Source: an uncultured Christensenellaceae bacterium (GTDB taxonomy: Bacteria; Bacillota; Clostridia; Christensenellales; Pumilibacteraceae). Taken from it: a DNA stretch of 64,000 nt. The stretch lies in contig CAJULE010000003.1 in the NCBI GenBank assembly GCA_910587445.1, positions 1 through 64,000 on the forward strand, given 5' to 3'. The first letter of the stretch is position 1, and each line of letters opens with the position of its first letter. The notes beneath the pieces are model-generated. The model was not told the DNA's origin, did not search any database, and saw nothing but the letters and a program-made list of their open reading frames with translations. A program made the position numbers and the translations under genes. This document shows, one piece after another, positions 52,018 through 60,043 of this stretch.

Positions 52018-53004
52018 ATGGCGACAAAGCGCGAACAACCCGGAAGCCTTCAATCCGCGAGAATGAGCATACGCCTACTCGACGCGACCCTTCGCGACGG
52101 CGGTCTCGTGAACGATTTTCGTTTTACCGACGAATTCGTAAGAGCTCTTTACAAGGCAAATCTCGCTTCGGGCGTAGACTATATGGAGTTCGGGTACAAG
52201 GTGTCGCGCTCGCTTTTTCCCGTGGATAAGTTCGGCAAGTGGAAGTTCTGTTCGGAAAGCGACATTCGCGATATTGCGGGCGACAACAAGACGGACATGA
52301 AGATCTCGGTTTTGTCCGACGTGGGCAGAGTCGACATCGAAAACGAAGTCATACCAAAAAGCGAATCCGTAATAGACCTGTACCGCATTGCCTGCTATGT
52401 CCGCCAGGTGCCGTCGGCAATCGAAATGATCGAGCACTGCCACAAGCTCGGATACGAGACAAGCTGCAACCTCATGGCAATCTCCAAAAACCAGGAGAGC
52501 GACCTTCTCCGCGCTCTCGACGAAGTGGGACGCTCCCCCGTAGACGTCATTTACATCGTCGACAGCTTCGGCGCGCTCTACCCCGAGGAGATACGTCGCA
52601 TATGCGATATGTACCTCGAAGTCGGCGACAAGTACGGCAAGGAGATAGGCATACACGCGCACAACAATCAACAGCTTGCATTCGCGAACACGATAGATTC
52701 GTGCGCAAAGGGGGTCAACTATCTCGACGCTACGGTATCGGGCATGGGACGCGGCGCAGGCAACTGCTATCTCGAAGCCATGCTCGGCTTTCTGAAAAAT
52801 CCGAAGTACAAGATAAAACCCATGCTGAAGTTCGTGCGCGAGCATATGCCGTCCGTGAAAGAGAGCGGCGCGAAATGGGGATACGACGTGCCCTATCTTC
52901 TTACGGGGCTCTGCAATATGCACCCGTCGGCTGCAATCGAGTTCGTAAAGTCGAATCGCACCGATTACGAGAATTTCATAGAAGAGCTGTTCGACGCGGA
53001 CTGA
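52018..53004 (+). CDS. HMGL-like (DRE-TIM) aldolase/lyase family protein
   Basis: 328 residues forming a TIM barrel of the DRE-TIM metallolyase family, which includes 4-hydroxy-2-oxovalerate aldolase, isopropylmalate synthase and HMG-CoA lyase. The defining LLDATLRDGG (metal Asp and Arg) and the metal-binding IHAHNNQQLA are intact. The family cleaves or forms C-C bonds of 2-oxo acids with a divalent metal. No partner genes (such as an acetaldehyde dehydrogenase) adjoin it, so the reaction is uncertain. CGGAGAAG precedes ATG 52018; ATG 52063 is an alternative. Confidence 0.85.
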   Translation: MATKREQPGSLQSARMSIRLLDATLRDGGLVNDFRFTDEFVRALYKANLASGVDYMEFGYKVSRSLFPVDKFGKWKFCSESDIRDIAGDNKTDMKISVLSDVGRVDIENEVIPKSESVIDLYRIACYVRQVPSAIEMIEHCHKLGYETSCNLMAISKNQESDLLRALDEVGRSPVDVIYIVDSFGALYPEEIRRICDMYLEVGDKYGKEIGIHAHNNQQLAFANTIDSCAKGVNYLDATVSGMGRGAGNCYLEAMLGFLKNPKYKIKPMLKFVREHMPSVKESGAKWGYDVPYLLTGLCNMHPSAAIEFVKSNRTDYENFIEELFDAD

Positions 53005-53049
53005 TCTTCTCTTTCGAGGCTTTAAGCCTCGTCCCGAAAGCAAAAACAA

Positions 53050-53085
53050 AACGCAGGAAGCGATTTCGTTTCACTGCGTTTTTTT
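53050..53085. terminator. Bidirectional terminator between the aldolase gene and GH3-5
   Basis: Stem AACGCAG with CTGCGTT, followed by TTTTT on the plus strand and by TTGTTTTTG on the minus strand. Confidence 0.85.
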
Positions 53086-53121
53086 CGGCTTAAGACAAAA
53101 GATTGTTTTACTGTACTTTGT

Positions 53122-56100
53122 TTATGCTTTCTTTCTCATTATGAAAGCGGGATATATAAGGAATACGAACAGAAGGGCCGCGCCCGCAACGAGCACTATC
53201 GAAATGACTACGGGGATAGCGATCCATGCGCTGTTTATCGTCGAAACCGTAGTTATGCCCGAGCTGTTTACGAATACGTATAGCTGATCTTTCGCCGCCT
53301 CCTGTACTCTCGTAAGACCGTAGCCCTTCGTGTTGTCGAGCCCGTCTATCGAGTCGAGCCCGCTGCCGCCGCCGAAGCCGAGATTCATGTCGAGCCCGGC
53401 GCGTACCGAGCACGATATGCTGTCGGTGCCGCCCGCGTCGGTTATCATTCTTCCCATGAAGCCCCATTCGCCCTTGACGATGTTCGTAAGCATGGGATAG
53501 TGCGCCGAAGTATGAGAAGTGCCTATCGAGTTGTAAGCCGTCATAAAGCCCGTGTTACCGTCGAGGACGGAGCCTTCCGCGGTCGCGTTGTGACAGATGA
53601 GCTCGTACGGGCGGAGATATATTTCGCGCGCCGCCTGCTCGGAAAGCCAGGTGTGTACGCCGCTTCTGTTGGTTTCCTGCTCGTTGAAAGCAAAGTGCTT
53701 CGTGTATACGACTACGCCCTTGTCCTGAAGTCCGCTCGTCTGACTCGCACAGATGTAGCCCGCAAGCGTTCCGTCCTCGCTGTAGTACTCGAACGCGCGT
53801 CCTCCGAAAGGCGAACGGTGCGTGTTGGTCGAAAATCCGTACATACCCGAAACGCCGTTTATAAGACATTCGTCCGCATAGACAGTGCCCATTTTGTACG
53901 CAAGCTCTACGTCGAACGAAGAAGCCGTTATGGGTGCGCAGGTATAGCAGTTTGCGTCGATGTCGGACACGAGGTCGTGGAGTCCCTCTGCGCCGTCCAT
54001 ATCTATTGCCGCATTCTTACCTATCGAGGGGATCGCGGGGTTCTGCCAGCCGCAGGACGCAATGAGACGCTCGATTTCGGACTGTCTCATCTGCGAGATG
54101 AGTTTGTCCCACATATCGTCGTCATACGCAACGCCCACAAGGTCGGCGCAGGTAAGATCGCCCGACTGTCCGAGAGTAACGGGAGTATAGCCGCTGTCGG
54201 GGTCCTTATAGTCGCCGTTCTCGTCTGCGAACGCGCCCTCGTATCTGTAGGTGTCGGGATTGTAACCTTCAAGCGTCGCGCCGTGCACCTTGTCGTTGAG
54301 TCTGCGCGCCGTGTTGTCGTCGACCTCGCTCATGAGCGTTCCCGCCTCATAGCTCTTCGGAAAAGAAGCGGCAAAGTCGGAACGGGTCAAGTCGTCCTCG
54401 TTCGGAGTATAAGCTCCGTCGCCCTTAGCCACGTCGTCGAATTGGTTGGTTGCCGCAACAAGGTCGGAAGTACGCTTATTGCCCTCGCCGAACACGATGT
54501 CGCTCGCATTGTTCCAGGTATAGGTAAGCACGCTGTCGCCGTCGTTCGTGTTTGCCCAGCAGTGCGAGCCGTACTTGCCGTAGTCTACATAGAACTTATA
54601 GTCGCCGTCCGAAAGCTTGTACGCCTTTGCCGTCTTGGAATCGTAGGAAGCGAGATCGTCGCGGTTCACCTTAAGTGTGACCGTCTCGTTTGCACCGGGT
54701 GCGATGAGTCCGGTCTTAGTGAAGGCGCGAAGAACAACCTTCGACTTTTCGATACCTTCCGCAGGGTCGTACGGGGTCTCGACATAGAGCTCGACGGGGG
54801 TGCGCGAAGAATACGTGTTGCCGCTGTTGGTCACGCGCACGGTGAAAGTGAAATCTTTCGTGGTGCCGTCATAGGAAGGAGTTCCCACCATTTCCATTTT
54901 GAAAGTAGTGTAGGAAAGTCCGTAGCCGAACGGAAACTGAACTATGGAATCGTAATCGGAGAAGTCGAACGATTTTACGGTGTCGCCGCCCTTGCCGTCG
55001 GCTATTCCCTTGTACGCATGGTAATTTGCGACGTTTTCGATTTTTATCCCCTCGGCGTTTGCCGTCTCGTACCAGCGGTAGCCGACGTAGATGCCCTCTT
55101 GATAGTGGAGATATTTGAGAGCGGCGTTTCTGTCGCCTACCACATTCGAATATGTATAGTCGCCGAAGTTGTAGTACGAAGGAGCCGATTCCGCTTCGTA
55201 TGCCCAGGTATCGGCGAGTCTGCCCGAAGGAGTGAGAGTTCCTTTAATAGCCTGAGCGACCGCACGGTTGCCCGTGGAGCCCGGCATACCTATCCAAAGC
55301 ACGGAGTCGATATTGCCCTTGCCGTCGCCGCCTGCTTCGCCGTCGACGAAATCGAGCTCTATCGGCATGGGTGTGTTCACGAGAAGAACCACATTCTTAT
55401 AGTTTGCCTTGACGTAGTCTACGAGATCTCTTTCCTGAGGCATGAGCTCGAGATAGTGGAAGCCCGCGCTGCCGCCCTGGTTTTGCGGAGTTCTTCCGTC
55501 TCTGCCGCCCATGTACGGCGTCATGTCCATGACCGCGTCGCTGCCCTCGCCGCCCGCGCGACCTATGACGAGGATTGCCGTATCGGAATAGCTCTCGGCG
55601 GAAGCTCTTGCCGCCGCATAGCCGTTGTAGTCGAGCTCTACGTCGACTATCGAGTGAGTCGAGCCCTGCATATCGGTGACCGAGCCCGCGCTGCCGCCCG
55701 CTTCGCCCGTGAGATCGGAATAGAAGTTCCAAAGCGTTTCGTTTACGTCGATGTCCACTTCCTTAAGCGCGGTTTTGAGATTGACGAAAGCCGTCGGATC
55801 CCAATTCCAGCCGCCTGCCGAACCCGTTCCGAGATAGAGCTGCTTTGCCGAGAGAGCGCCGAAAAGATTGACCTTGTTCGTGCCGACGAGCGGAAGCGTG
55901 TCGTTCTCGTTTTTCATGAGCACCATGCCGCCCGCCTCCTGCTCTACCGTGTAGGCATTAGCCGCGGCTATCGCTTCGCTCGCGTCCGCGCTCCTGTCTC
56001 TGAAATAGAGACCTATCGCGTCGGAGTACACGCCGCAGAGCACGTCGACCGCTATTACGAGCGCTATCAGGATCGCAGCGCAAGCTATGCCGACAATGCC

Positions 56101-56124
56101 GAGTTTTTTACTTACTTGTTTCAT
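53122..56124 (-). CDS. Cassette 5 membrane-anchored GH3-family glycosidase with permuted domain order
   Basis: 1000 residues from ATG 56124 (MKQVSKKLG), preceded by AAAGGAGGG; the frame is open to 56178 but those codons precede the binding site. Membrane segment (about 8-30), sandwich domain (EAGGMVLMKNENDTLPL near 55, FPFGYGLSYTTF), Fn3-like domain, TIM barrel (GRAFEYYSED, KHFAFNEQETNR, nucleophile region GEWGFMGRMITDA) and a C-terminal membrane segment ending FLIYPAFIMRKKA. The -1 subsite motif is altered to AIDMDGAEGLH. Last of the five paralogues, downstream of HK6-RR6 and a lipoprotein. Confidence 0.9.
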   Translation of the reverse strand: MKQVSKKLGIVGIACAAILIALVIAVDVLCGVYSDAIGLYFRDRSADASEAIAAANAYTVEQEAGGMVLMKNENDTLPLVGTNKVNLFGALSAKQLYLGTGSAGGWNWDPTAFVNLKTALKEVDIDVNETLWNFYSDLTGEAGGSAGSVTDMQGSTHSIVDVELDYNGYAAARASAESYSDTAILVIGRAGGEGSDAVMDMTPYMGGRDGRTPQNQGGSAGFHYLELMPQERDLVDYVKANYKNVVLLVNTPMPIELDFVDGEAGGDGKGNIDSVLWIGMPGSTGNRAVAQAIKGTLTPSGRLADTWAYEAESAPSYYNFGDYTYSNVVGDRNAALKYLHYQEGIYVGYRWYETANAEGIKIENVANYHAYKGIADGKGGDTVKSFDFSDYDSIVQFPFGYGLSYTTFKMEMVGTPSYDGTTKDFTFTVRVTNSGNTYSSRTPVELYVETPYDPAEGIEKSKVVLRAFTKTGLIAPGANETVTLKVNRDDLASYDSKTAKAYKLSDGDYKFYVDYGKYGSHCWANTNDGDSVLTYTWNNASDIVFGEGNKRTSDLVAATNQFDDVAKGDGAYTPNEDDLTRSDFAASFPKSYEAGTLMSEVDDNTARRLNDKVHGATLEGYNPDTYRYEGAFADENGDYKDPDSGYTPVTLGQSGDLTCADLVGVAYDDDMWDKLISQMRQSEIERLIASCGWQNPAIPSIGKNAAIDMDGAEGLHDLVSDIDANCYTCAPITASSFDVELAYKMGTVYADECLINGVSGMYGFSTNTHRSPFGGRAFEYYSEDGTLAGYICASQTSGLQDKGVVVYTKHFAFNEQETNRSGVHTWLSEQAAREIYLRPYELICHNATAEGSVLDGNTGFMTAYNSIGTSHTSAHYPMLTNIVKGEWGFMGRMITDAGGTDSISCSVRAGLDMNLGFGGGSGLDSIDGLDNTKGYGLTRVQEAAKDQLYVFVNSSGITTVSTINSAWIAIPVVISIVLVAGAALLFVFLIYPAFIMRKKA

Positions 56125-56198
56125 ATTACCCTCCTTTTGTCGAATATGAATCTGTACGCGCACGATGCCGACCTCCACGCCGCATACTGCGCTCCTCT

Positions 56199-56227
56199 AT
56201 TATAAAGTGCGAAATGCGGCCGTTCAA
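56199..56227 (-). promoter_or_regulatory. GH3-5 promoter
   Basis: TTGAAC (56227-56222), 17 bases, TATAAT (56204-56199), with a leader of about 70 bases. The rest of the gap up to 56389 shows no gene. Confidence 0.7.
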
Positions 56228-56389
56228 TAAAACGGGAAAATAATACCGCTTAAACCCCTTATTCGTCATTCGAAACGGAAAAAGCGGCGTTTTTGCGGGA
56301 ACAAACGGTTTTGCATATATAAGAAAAAGACTTTTCTTTCCGAAAAGTCTCTTCCTCGGCTGGTTTTGCCGTTATCGAAGAAGTCTTTA

Positions 56390-56920
56390 CTAAGCGGCTT
56401 TCGTGCCGGTCCTTATCGCGTTTTGCAAGGCGAGAATGACTATGCCGCACTGGGGCGTCTGCCCTGCCGCAATCGTCATCTGCTTGCCGCCCGCGTCAAT
56501 CTCCGTCGGGAAGCCCTTGTCGTTTACTTTGACGTCGATAGCCATTATTTCGGCAAGCGTCCAGCCCCCGAACTGATTGAGGAACACGTTGGACATACCG
56601 GCATTTCTGTACGTATGATATTCTTCGTTGTTCGAATCGGCGTCCGCCTCGGGCGCAACCGACGCGACATCCCATATCGCTCCGCGGGAATCGACCGTAA
56701 ACGTCACGATCGCGCCGAAGTGATCGCCGTGATACTTAGTCACCGTGCCCGCGCTGGGACCGGTCCCCGCGATTTGGTAGTCGTACGAATAGTGGCACTT
56801 ATACGAGCCCGTATAAGTCCCCTCTTCGAGAGAATACGAGCCGCACCCGACAAGAGCGAGGCACGTCGCGAGCACGAAAGCCAAAACTGCAACTGCCGCG
56901 GTTTTCTTTATTGTTTTCAT
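56390..56920 (-). CDS. Cassette 5 lipoprotein with an FMN-binding-domain-like fold
   Basis: 176 residues, lipobox ALVGCG. The body resembles the FMN_bind domain of RnfG/NqrC: GTYTGSY at the start, then VTFTVDSRGAIWDVA, and a C-terminal helix after PQCGIVILALQNAI. The flavinylation motif, normally SGAT-like, reads TPQCG here, so covalent FMN attachment at that site is doubtful. It has its own promoter and lies between RR6 and GH3-5. A redox, binding or purely structural role is possible. Confidence 0.65.
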   Translation of the reverse strand: MKTIKKTAAVAVLAFVLATCLALVGCGSYSLEEGTYTGSYKCHYSYDYQIAGTGPSAGTVTKYHGDHFGAIVTFTVDSRGAIWDVASVAPEADADSNNEEYHTYRNAGMSNVFLNQFGGWTLAEIMAIDVKVNDKGFPTEIDAGGKQMTIAAGQTPQCGIVILALQNAIRTGTKAA

Positions 56921-56971
56921 TTAAGTCTCCTTTAATAAATTTTGCAAAACCTTTCGCCTTAAGCCTATGCC

Positions 56972-57000
56972 ATTGTACCGCAACCGTCCGCCGTTTTCAA
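56972..57000 (-). promoter_or_regulatory. Promoter of the cassette 5 lipoprotein
   Basis: TTGAAA (57000-56995), 17 bases, TACAAT (56977-56972). Confidence 0.65.
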
Positions 57001-57062
57001 TCATTCGGGAACGAACGGTATGTAAAAATACGGAAACGACCCGATCCCGCCCGCGAAAAGCT

Positions 57063-57800
57063 CTACAAAATTACGGAGCCGCCGCTCTTGAGCAGCCCCA
57101 GATACTCCTCTTTTATGGAACAGGCGCGCCTGCGCGAGAGCGGCAGAAGCTCGCCCGTAGTGAGCTCGACGTCGCTTACGAGAATACGCGATATGTACCT
57201 GTAGTTTACGATTAGCCCCTTATGTATCCTTATAAAGCCCTTGCCGCCGAGCTCGGACTCTATGGATTCTATCGACCGATAGACTTTTATAGGCTCCTTA
57301 AGGTCTTCCGTGTGAATGAGCTGGATCTTGCCCGCGCCCTCGAAATATACGACGTTCGAAAGAGGTAGGTTCATCACTCCGCTCTTGTTCTGTACGACAA
57401 GCACGTCGCTCTGCTTTTTGATACGCGCGTCGATGTAACTATCTATGACTCGGGAAAGATCTCCGAGAAAGTTGGATTTTCTCACGAAGTCGAACGGACG
57501 GACCTTAAACGTATCGAATACGCGATCCTCTCTCGCCGAAACATATATTATGTCCGTGCGGTTGCCGACGCTTCTGAGTTTTTCGCCCAGAGATATGCCG
57601 TCCATTTTCGGAAGCCCTATATCGAGAAATACGAGATCGAACACGCGCAGTTGCATGGCACGCCACAGAAGCTCCGCCGTATTGTACCGCTCTATTTGAG
57701 CGTTCAAGCCGTTTTTGCCGAACGCGCCTTTTACGGCATTGAATATAATTTCGGCTATATTTTCCTTATCGTCGCAGACGGCTATTCTTACAGTGTCCAT
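57063..57800 (-). CDS. Cassette 5 LytTR response regulator (RR6)
   Basis: 245 residues: receiver (phospho-acceptor Asp in LVFLDIGLPKMDG) and LytTR domain (VVYFEGAGKIQLIHT, then HKGLIVNYRYI, ending LSRRRACSIKEEYL). The switch Lys-Pro pair of the receiver reads RKS instead of KP. It is clearly more distant from RR1-RR5 than they are from each other, and unlike them it lies downstream of its kinase. Confidence 0.9.
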   Translation of the reverse strand: MDTVRIAVCDDKENIAEIIFNAVKGAFGKNGLNAQIERYNTAELLWRAMQLRVFDLVFLDIGLPKMDGISLGEKLRSVGNRTDIIYVSAREDRVFDTFKVRPFDFVRKSNFLGDLSRVIDSYIDARIKKQSDVLVVQNKSGVMNLPLSNVVYFEGAGKIQLIHTEDLKEPIKVYRSIESIESELGGKGFIRIHKGLIVNYRYISRILVSDVELTTGELLPLSRRRACSIKEEYLGLLKSGGSVIL

Positions 57801-57830
57801 TTGGTTTCATGCCCTCCTACTCACAGTATT

Positions 57831-59168
57831 CTATGCCTTTTTCCGATTTTCGCTCGGTTCAAACAGCATTACGCTCACGCAAAAACGTCCGCCCTCTCCC
57901 TCCGCATCGTACTTTACGCTTCCGTTATACCGCTCGGCTATCGCCCCGATTACTTTACTGCCGTAACCGTGCATTGCCGCGTCGGGCTTGCTTGTAACAA
58001 GTCGGCGCGCGTTTTCCGCGTCCTGCTTTTCTATGGCGTTTGCGCAAGACACAAACAGCGTCTTGTTCACGAGCTTCACCGACAGTTGCACCCTTCTGTC
58101 CGTATCCCGTCTGCGGCACAGATATTCTATGGCGTTGTTCAGAATATTGAATAGCAGCGAGCAGATATCGCTGTCCGAAAAAGACATTTCTTTGGGCACG
58201 GAAACGGTATGATCTATGGTTATACCCTCGCCCGCCGCCTTTTGCAGTTCGAGATTCATAACGGCGCTTACGACGCGATTGCCGCAATCGACAAAGGACA
58301 GCAGTGTGTTAAATCTCTCCGTGTATTCGGAAAAATATGCGCCGAGCTTTTCATACTCGCCGCCGTCTAAGAGCACCTTCATATATGTATACTGATTGTC
58401 TATTTCGTGCCGCAGCTGCCTAAGCTCCTCCATGTTCCTTTCGACCACGCCCAGCATATTCGCATCGGCGTCTCTAAGCAGTTTGTCCATTCGCATACGG
58501 TTGTTCGTAGCGATGGTTTTGGAAACCGCATAGGCGCTGTAATACACGCCGAGAAGAAGGGTCGTAAGCATGAGACCTACCGTCAACCTCGAAACGGGGT
58601 CGACATAAATCACATTGGTTATCACCCAAAACACCGTACATATACCGAACACGCCGCCCGACAAGCCGACGCTTATCAAATACACCTCGTCGAGCCTGCC
58701 CGTCGAAAAGACCTTGAAAAAGCACACGAAACCGACAAGCATGATTATCATTAAAAGTTCGACCCCCCCCCGCGACGCGTTCATGCTGCCGAGCTCCAGC
58801 ATGATGTCGAAAACCGAAAAACAGTCCACGAGCACGATTTCGAGCGTCGCGACAAACGAAAATCCGCATATGAGGCGAGTGAAAATCTTTGACCTCGAAA
58901 ACAGCGCCAGCCATAAAGTCACGAGTATGCCGCCGCAGATCTGAGACATTGCCACGTGCCCTATCAGGGCATAGCTTGCCGCGCAAAGCAAATTCATGAC
59001 TATGACGGCGCAAATGAGTTTCGATAAGAAAACAGCGAAACTCTTGACGCCGCGAAATTTCAATTCCTCAACCAATATGGGTATGAGAAGCGCTATGACA
59101 TTGTTTATTATCATTCCGCTCACGCCGTACAAGCGGTTGAGATACATATCGATAAAGTAATTTCTCAT
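57831..59168 (-). CDS. Cassette 5 GHKL sensor kinase (HK6) with an internal G9 tract
   Basis: 445 residues from ATG 59168, preceded by GGGAGGAG. About seven membrane segments, then phospho-accepting motif QLRHEIDNQY and a GHKL ATPase (N box FNILNNAIEYL, G box MHGYGSKVI). It is from a different subfamily than the CHDLKHQ kinases. Nine consecutive Gs in the coding strand (58771-58763, around residue 133, encoding SRGGV) lie between membrane segments; gain or loss of one G would end the protein before the kinase domain. It is currently in frame, so ON. Confidence 0.9.
   Translation of the reverse strand: MRNYFIDMYLNRLYGVSGMIINNVIALLIPILVEELKFRGVKSFAVFLSKLICAVIVMNLLCAASYALIGHVAMSQICGGILVTLWLALFSRSKIFTRLICGFSFVATLEIVLVDCFSVFDIMLELGSMNASRGGVELLMIIMLVGFVCFFKVFSTGRLDEVYLISVGLSGGVFGICTVFWVITNVIYVDPVSRLTVGLMLTTLLLGVYYSAYAVSKTIATNNRMRMDKLLRDADANMLGVVERNMEELRQLRHEIDNQYTYMKVLLDGGEYEKLGAYFSEYTERFNTLLSFVDCGNRVVSAVMNLELQKAAGEGITIDHTVSVPKEMSFSDSDICSLLFNILNNAIEYLCRRRDTDRRVQLSVKLVNKTLFVSCANAIEKQDAENARRLVTSKPDAAMHGYGSKVIGAIAERYNGSVKYDAEGEGGRFCVSVMLFEPSENRKKA
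58763..58771. repeat. G9/C9 homopolymer inside HK6
   Basis: Nine Cs on the plus strand, nine Gs in the gene. Apart from the tract at 21941-21949 no other G or C run of this length occurs in the window. The layout is that of a phase-variable contingency locus. Confidence 0.85.
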
Positions 59169-59185
59169 TTCTCCTCCCACCTGAA

Positions 59186-59214
59186 ATTATAGCCGCTTGC
59201 GCCGTCAAAGTCAA
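59186..59214 (-). promoter_or_regulatory. Promoter of HK6-RR6
   Basis: TTGACT (59214-59209), 17 bases, TATAAT (59191-59186), very close to the ATG at 59168, giving a leader of about 11 bases that just holds the binding site. Confidence 0.75.
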
Positions 59215-59430
59215 ATATGTCGGTACAAGCGGCTGTCGAAACGCCGCAAACGGTTGTCTTGCCGAATATCGTATTAGGTAAGATTACTATCCGAACCGCT
59301 CGAGAATTTGTTTGAACTTGATAAGTTCATTATTCCGATTTATTTATAAAGGCGATTTAAAATACCGTAGCCATATATTGACAGTTTAGTCCCGAATATG
59401 TTATTATTTTAATAATGATATTTTAAAAAT

Positions 59431-59483
59431 TATCAAAAAATATCATTGAATATCTTGACATATCATAACTTTAGCGTTATAAT
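59431..59483 (+). promoter_or_regulatory. Promoter with four helically phased TATC repeats
   Basis: TTGACA (59455-59460), 17 bases, TATAAT (59478-59483). TATC recurs at 59431, 59441, 59451 and 59461, exactly 10 bases apart, straddling the -35 box: a likely cooperative repressor site. The rest of the gap from 59215 holds only AT-rich sequence. Confidence 0.7.
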
Positions 59484-59502
59484 ATAGCAAAAGGAAGTTA
59501 AA

Positions 59503-60027
59503 ATGGACTACGCAAATATAATTTTAGAGATGTTAGATAGGATTAAAAAATTAGAACAACAGGTCGCCAATTTAAAGCAATCGCAAAAATCAAACAATAT
59601 GCCCACTGCCAATACCGGCTATAAGCAAGAGGAAAATCATAGCTATAAACCGAGTGCCCCGTATCAAATGACCACTCCCGGAAAGAGAGACACTACACGG
59701 TATATGTTTGAAGGGAATGTCTATTTAAAAAATCGCTTGGTATTAGCTGTCGTTAAATCCTATGTATCACAAAATGCCTCTATCACTCGTCAACAGTTAA
59801 AGCAGGTGTTTGATAAAACCTTGCAAGGTTCTATCGGCGTTGTAGAGAATGTTGATGTCGCTTCATTGCGTTCTGATTATGAAGTGCGCTTTTTTACAAA
59901 GCCTATCGATGTAATACATTTAATCGACGGCGATATGTTTGTATGCACTCAATGGGGTATTCTTAATATTCCCAACTTTATAAAACGAGCAGAGCAGCTC
60001 GGTTTTAACATAGAACCCATTAAATAA
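59503..60027 (+). CDS. Coiled-coil protein with a conserved C-terminal domain, unknown function
   Basis: 174 residues. N-terminal coiled coil (about 8-28, LDRIKKLEQQVANLKQ), a polar linker, and a C-terminal domain of about 100 residues (YLKNRLVLAVVKSYV, then ITRQQLKQVF, then TQWGILNIPNFIKRAEQLGF) that has a winged-helix-like rhythm. I recall similar tails in hypothetical proteins near restriction genes but cannot name the family. It is AT-rich compared with neighbours and 16 bases from the next gene, so the two form an operon and were probably acquired together. Confidence 0.75.
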   Translation: MDYANIILEMLDRIKKLEQQVANLKQSQKSNNMPTANTGYKQEENHSYKPSAPYQMTTPGKRDTTRYMFEGNVYLKNRLVLAVVKSYVSQNASITRQQLKQVFDKTLQGSIGVVENVDVASLRSDYEVRFFTKPIDVIHLIDGDMFVCTQWGILNIPNFIKRAEQLGFNIEPIK

Positions 60028-60043
60028 ACCAAAGGAGCATTTT

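Noticed and set aside
19785..59168. Agr-like quorum sensing
   Set aside because: The kinases look like AgrC, but I found no AgrB-type membrane protease or AgrD-like peptide gene beside any cassette.
15248..59168. A classical polysaccharide utilisation locus
   Set aside because: There are no transporters, SusC/D-like proteins or mixed glycosidase families; only one enzyme family recurs with regulators.
59431..59470. CRISPR-like short repeats
   Set aside because: The four units are only 10 bases long without spacers and overlap a promoter; they fit an operator.
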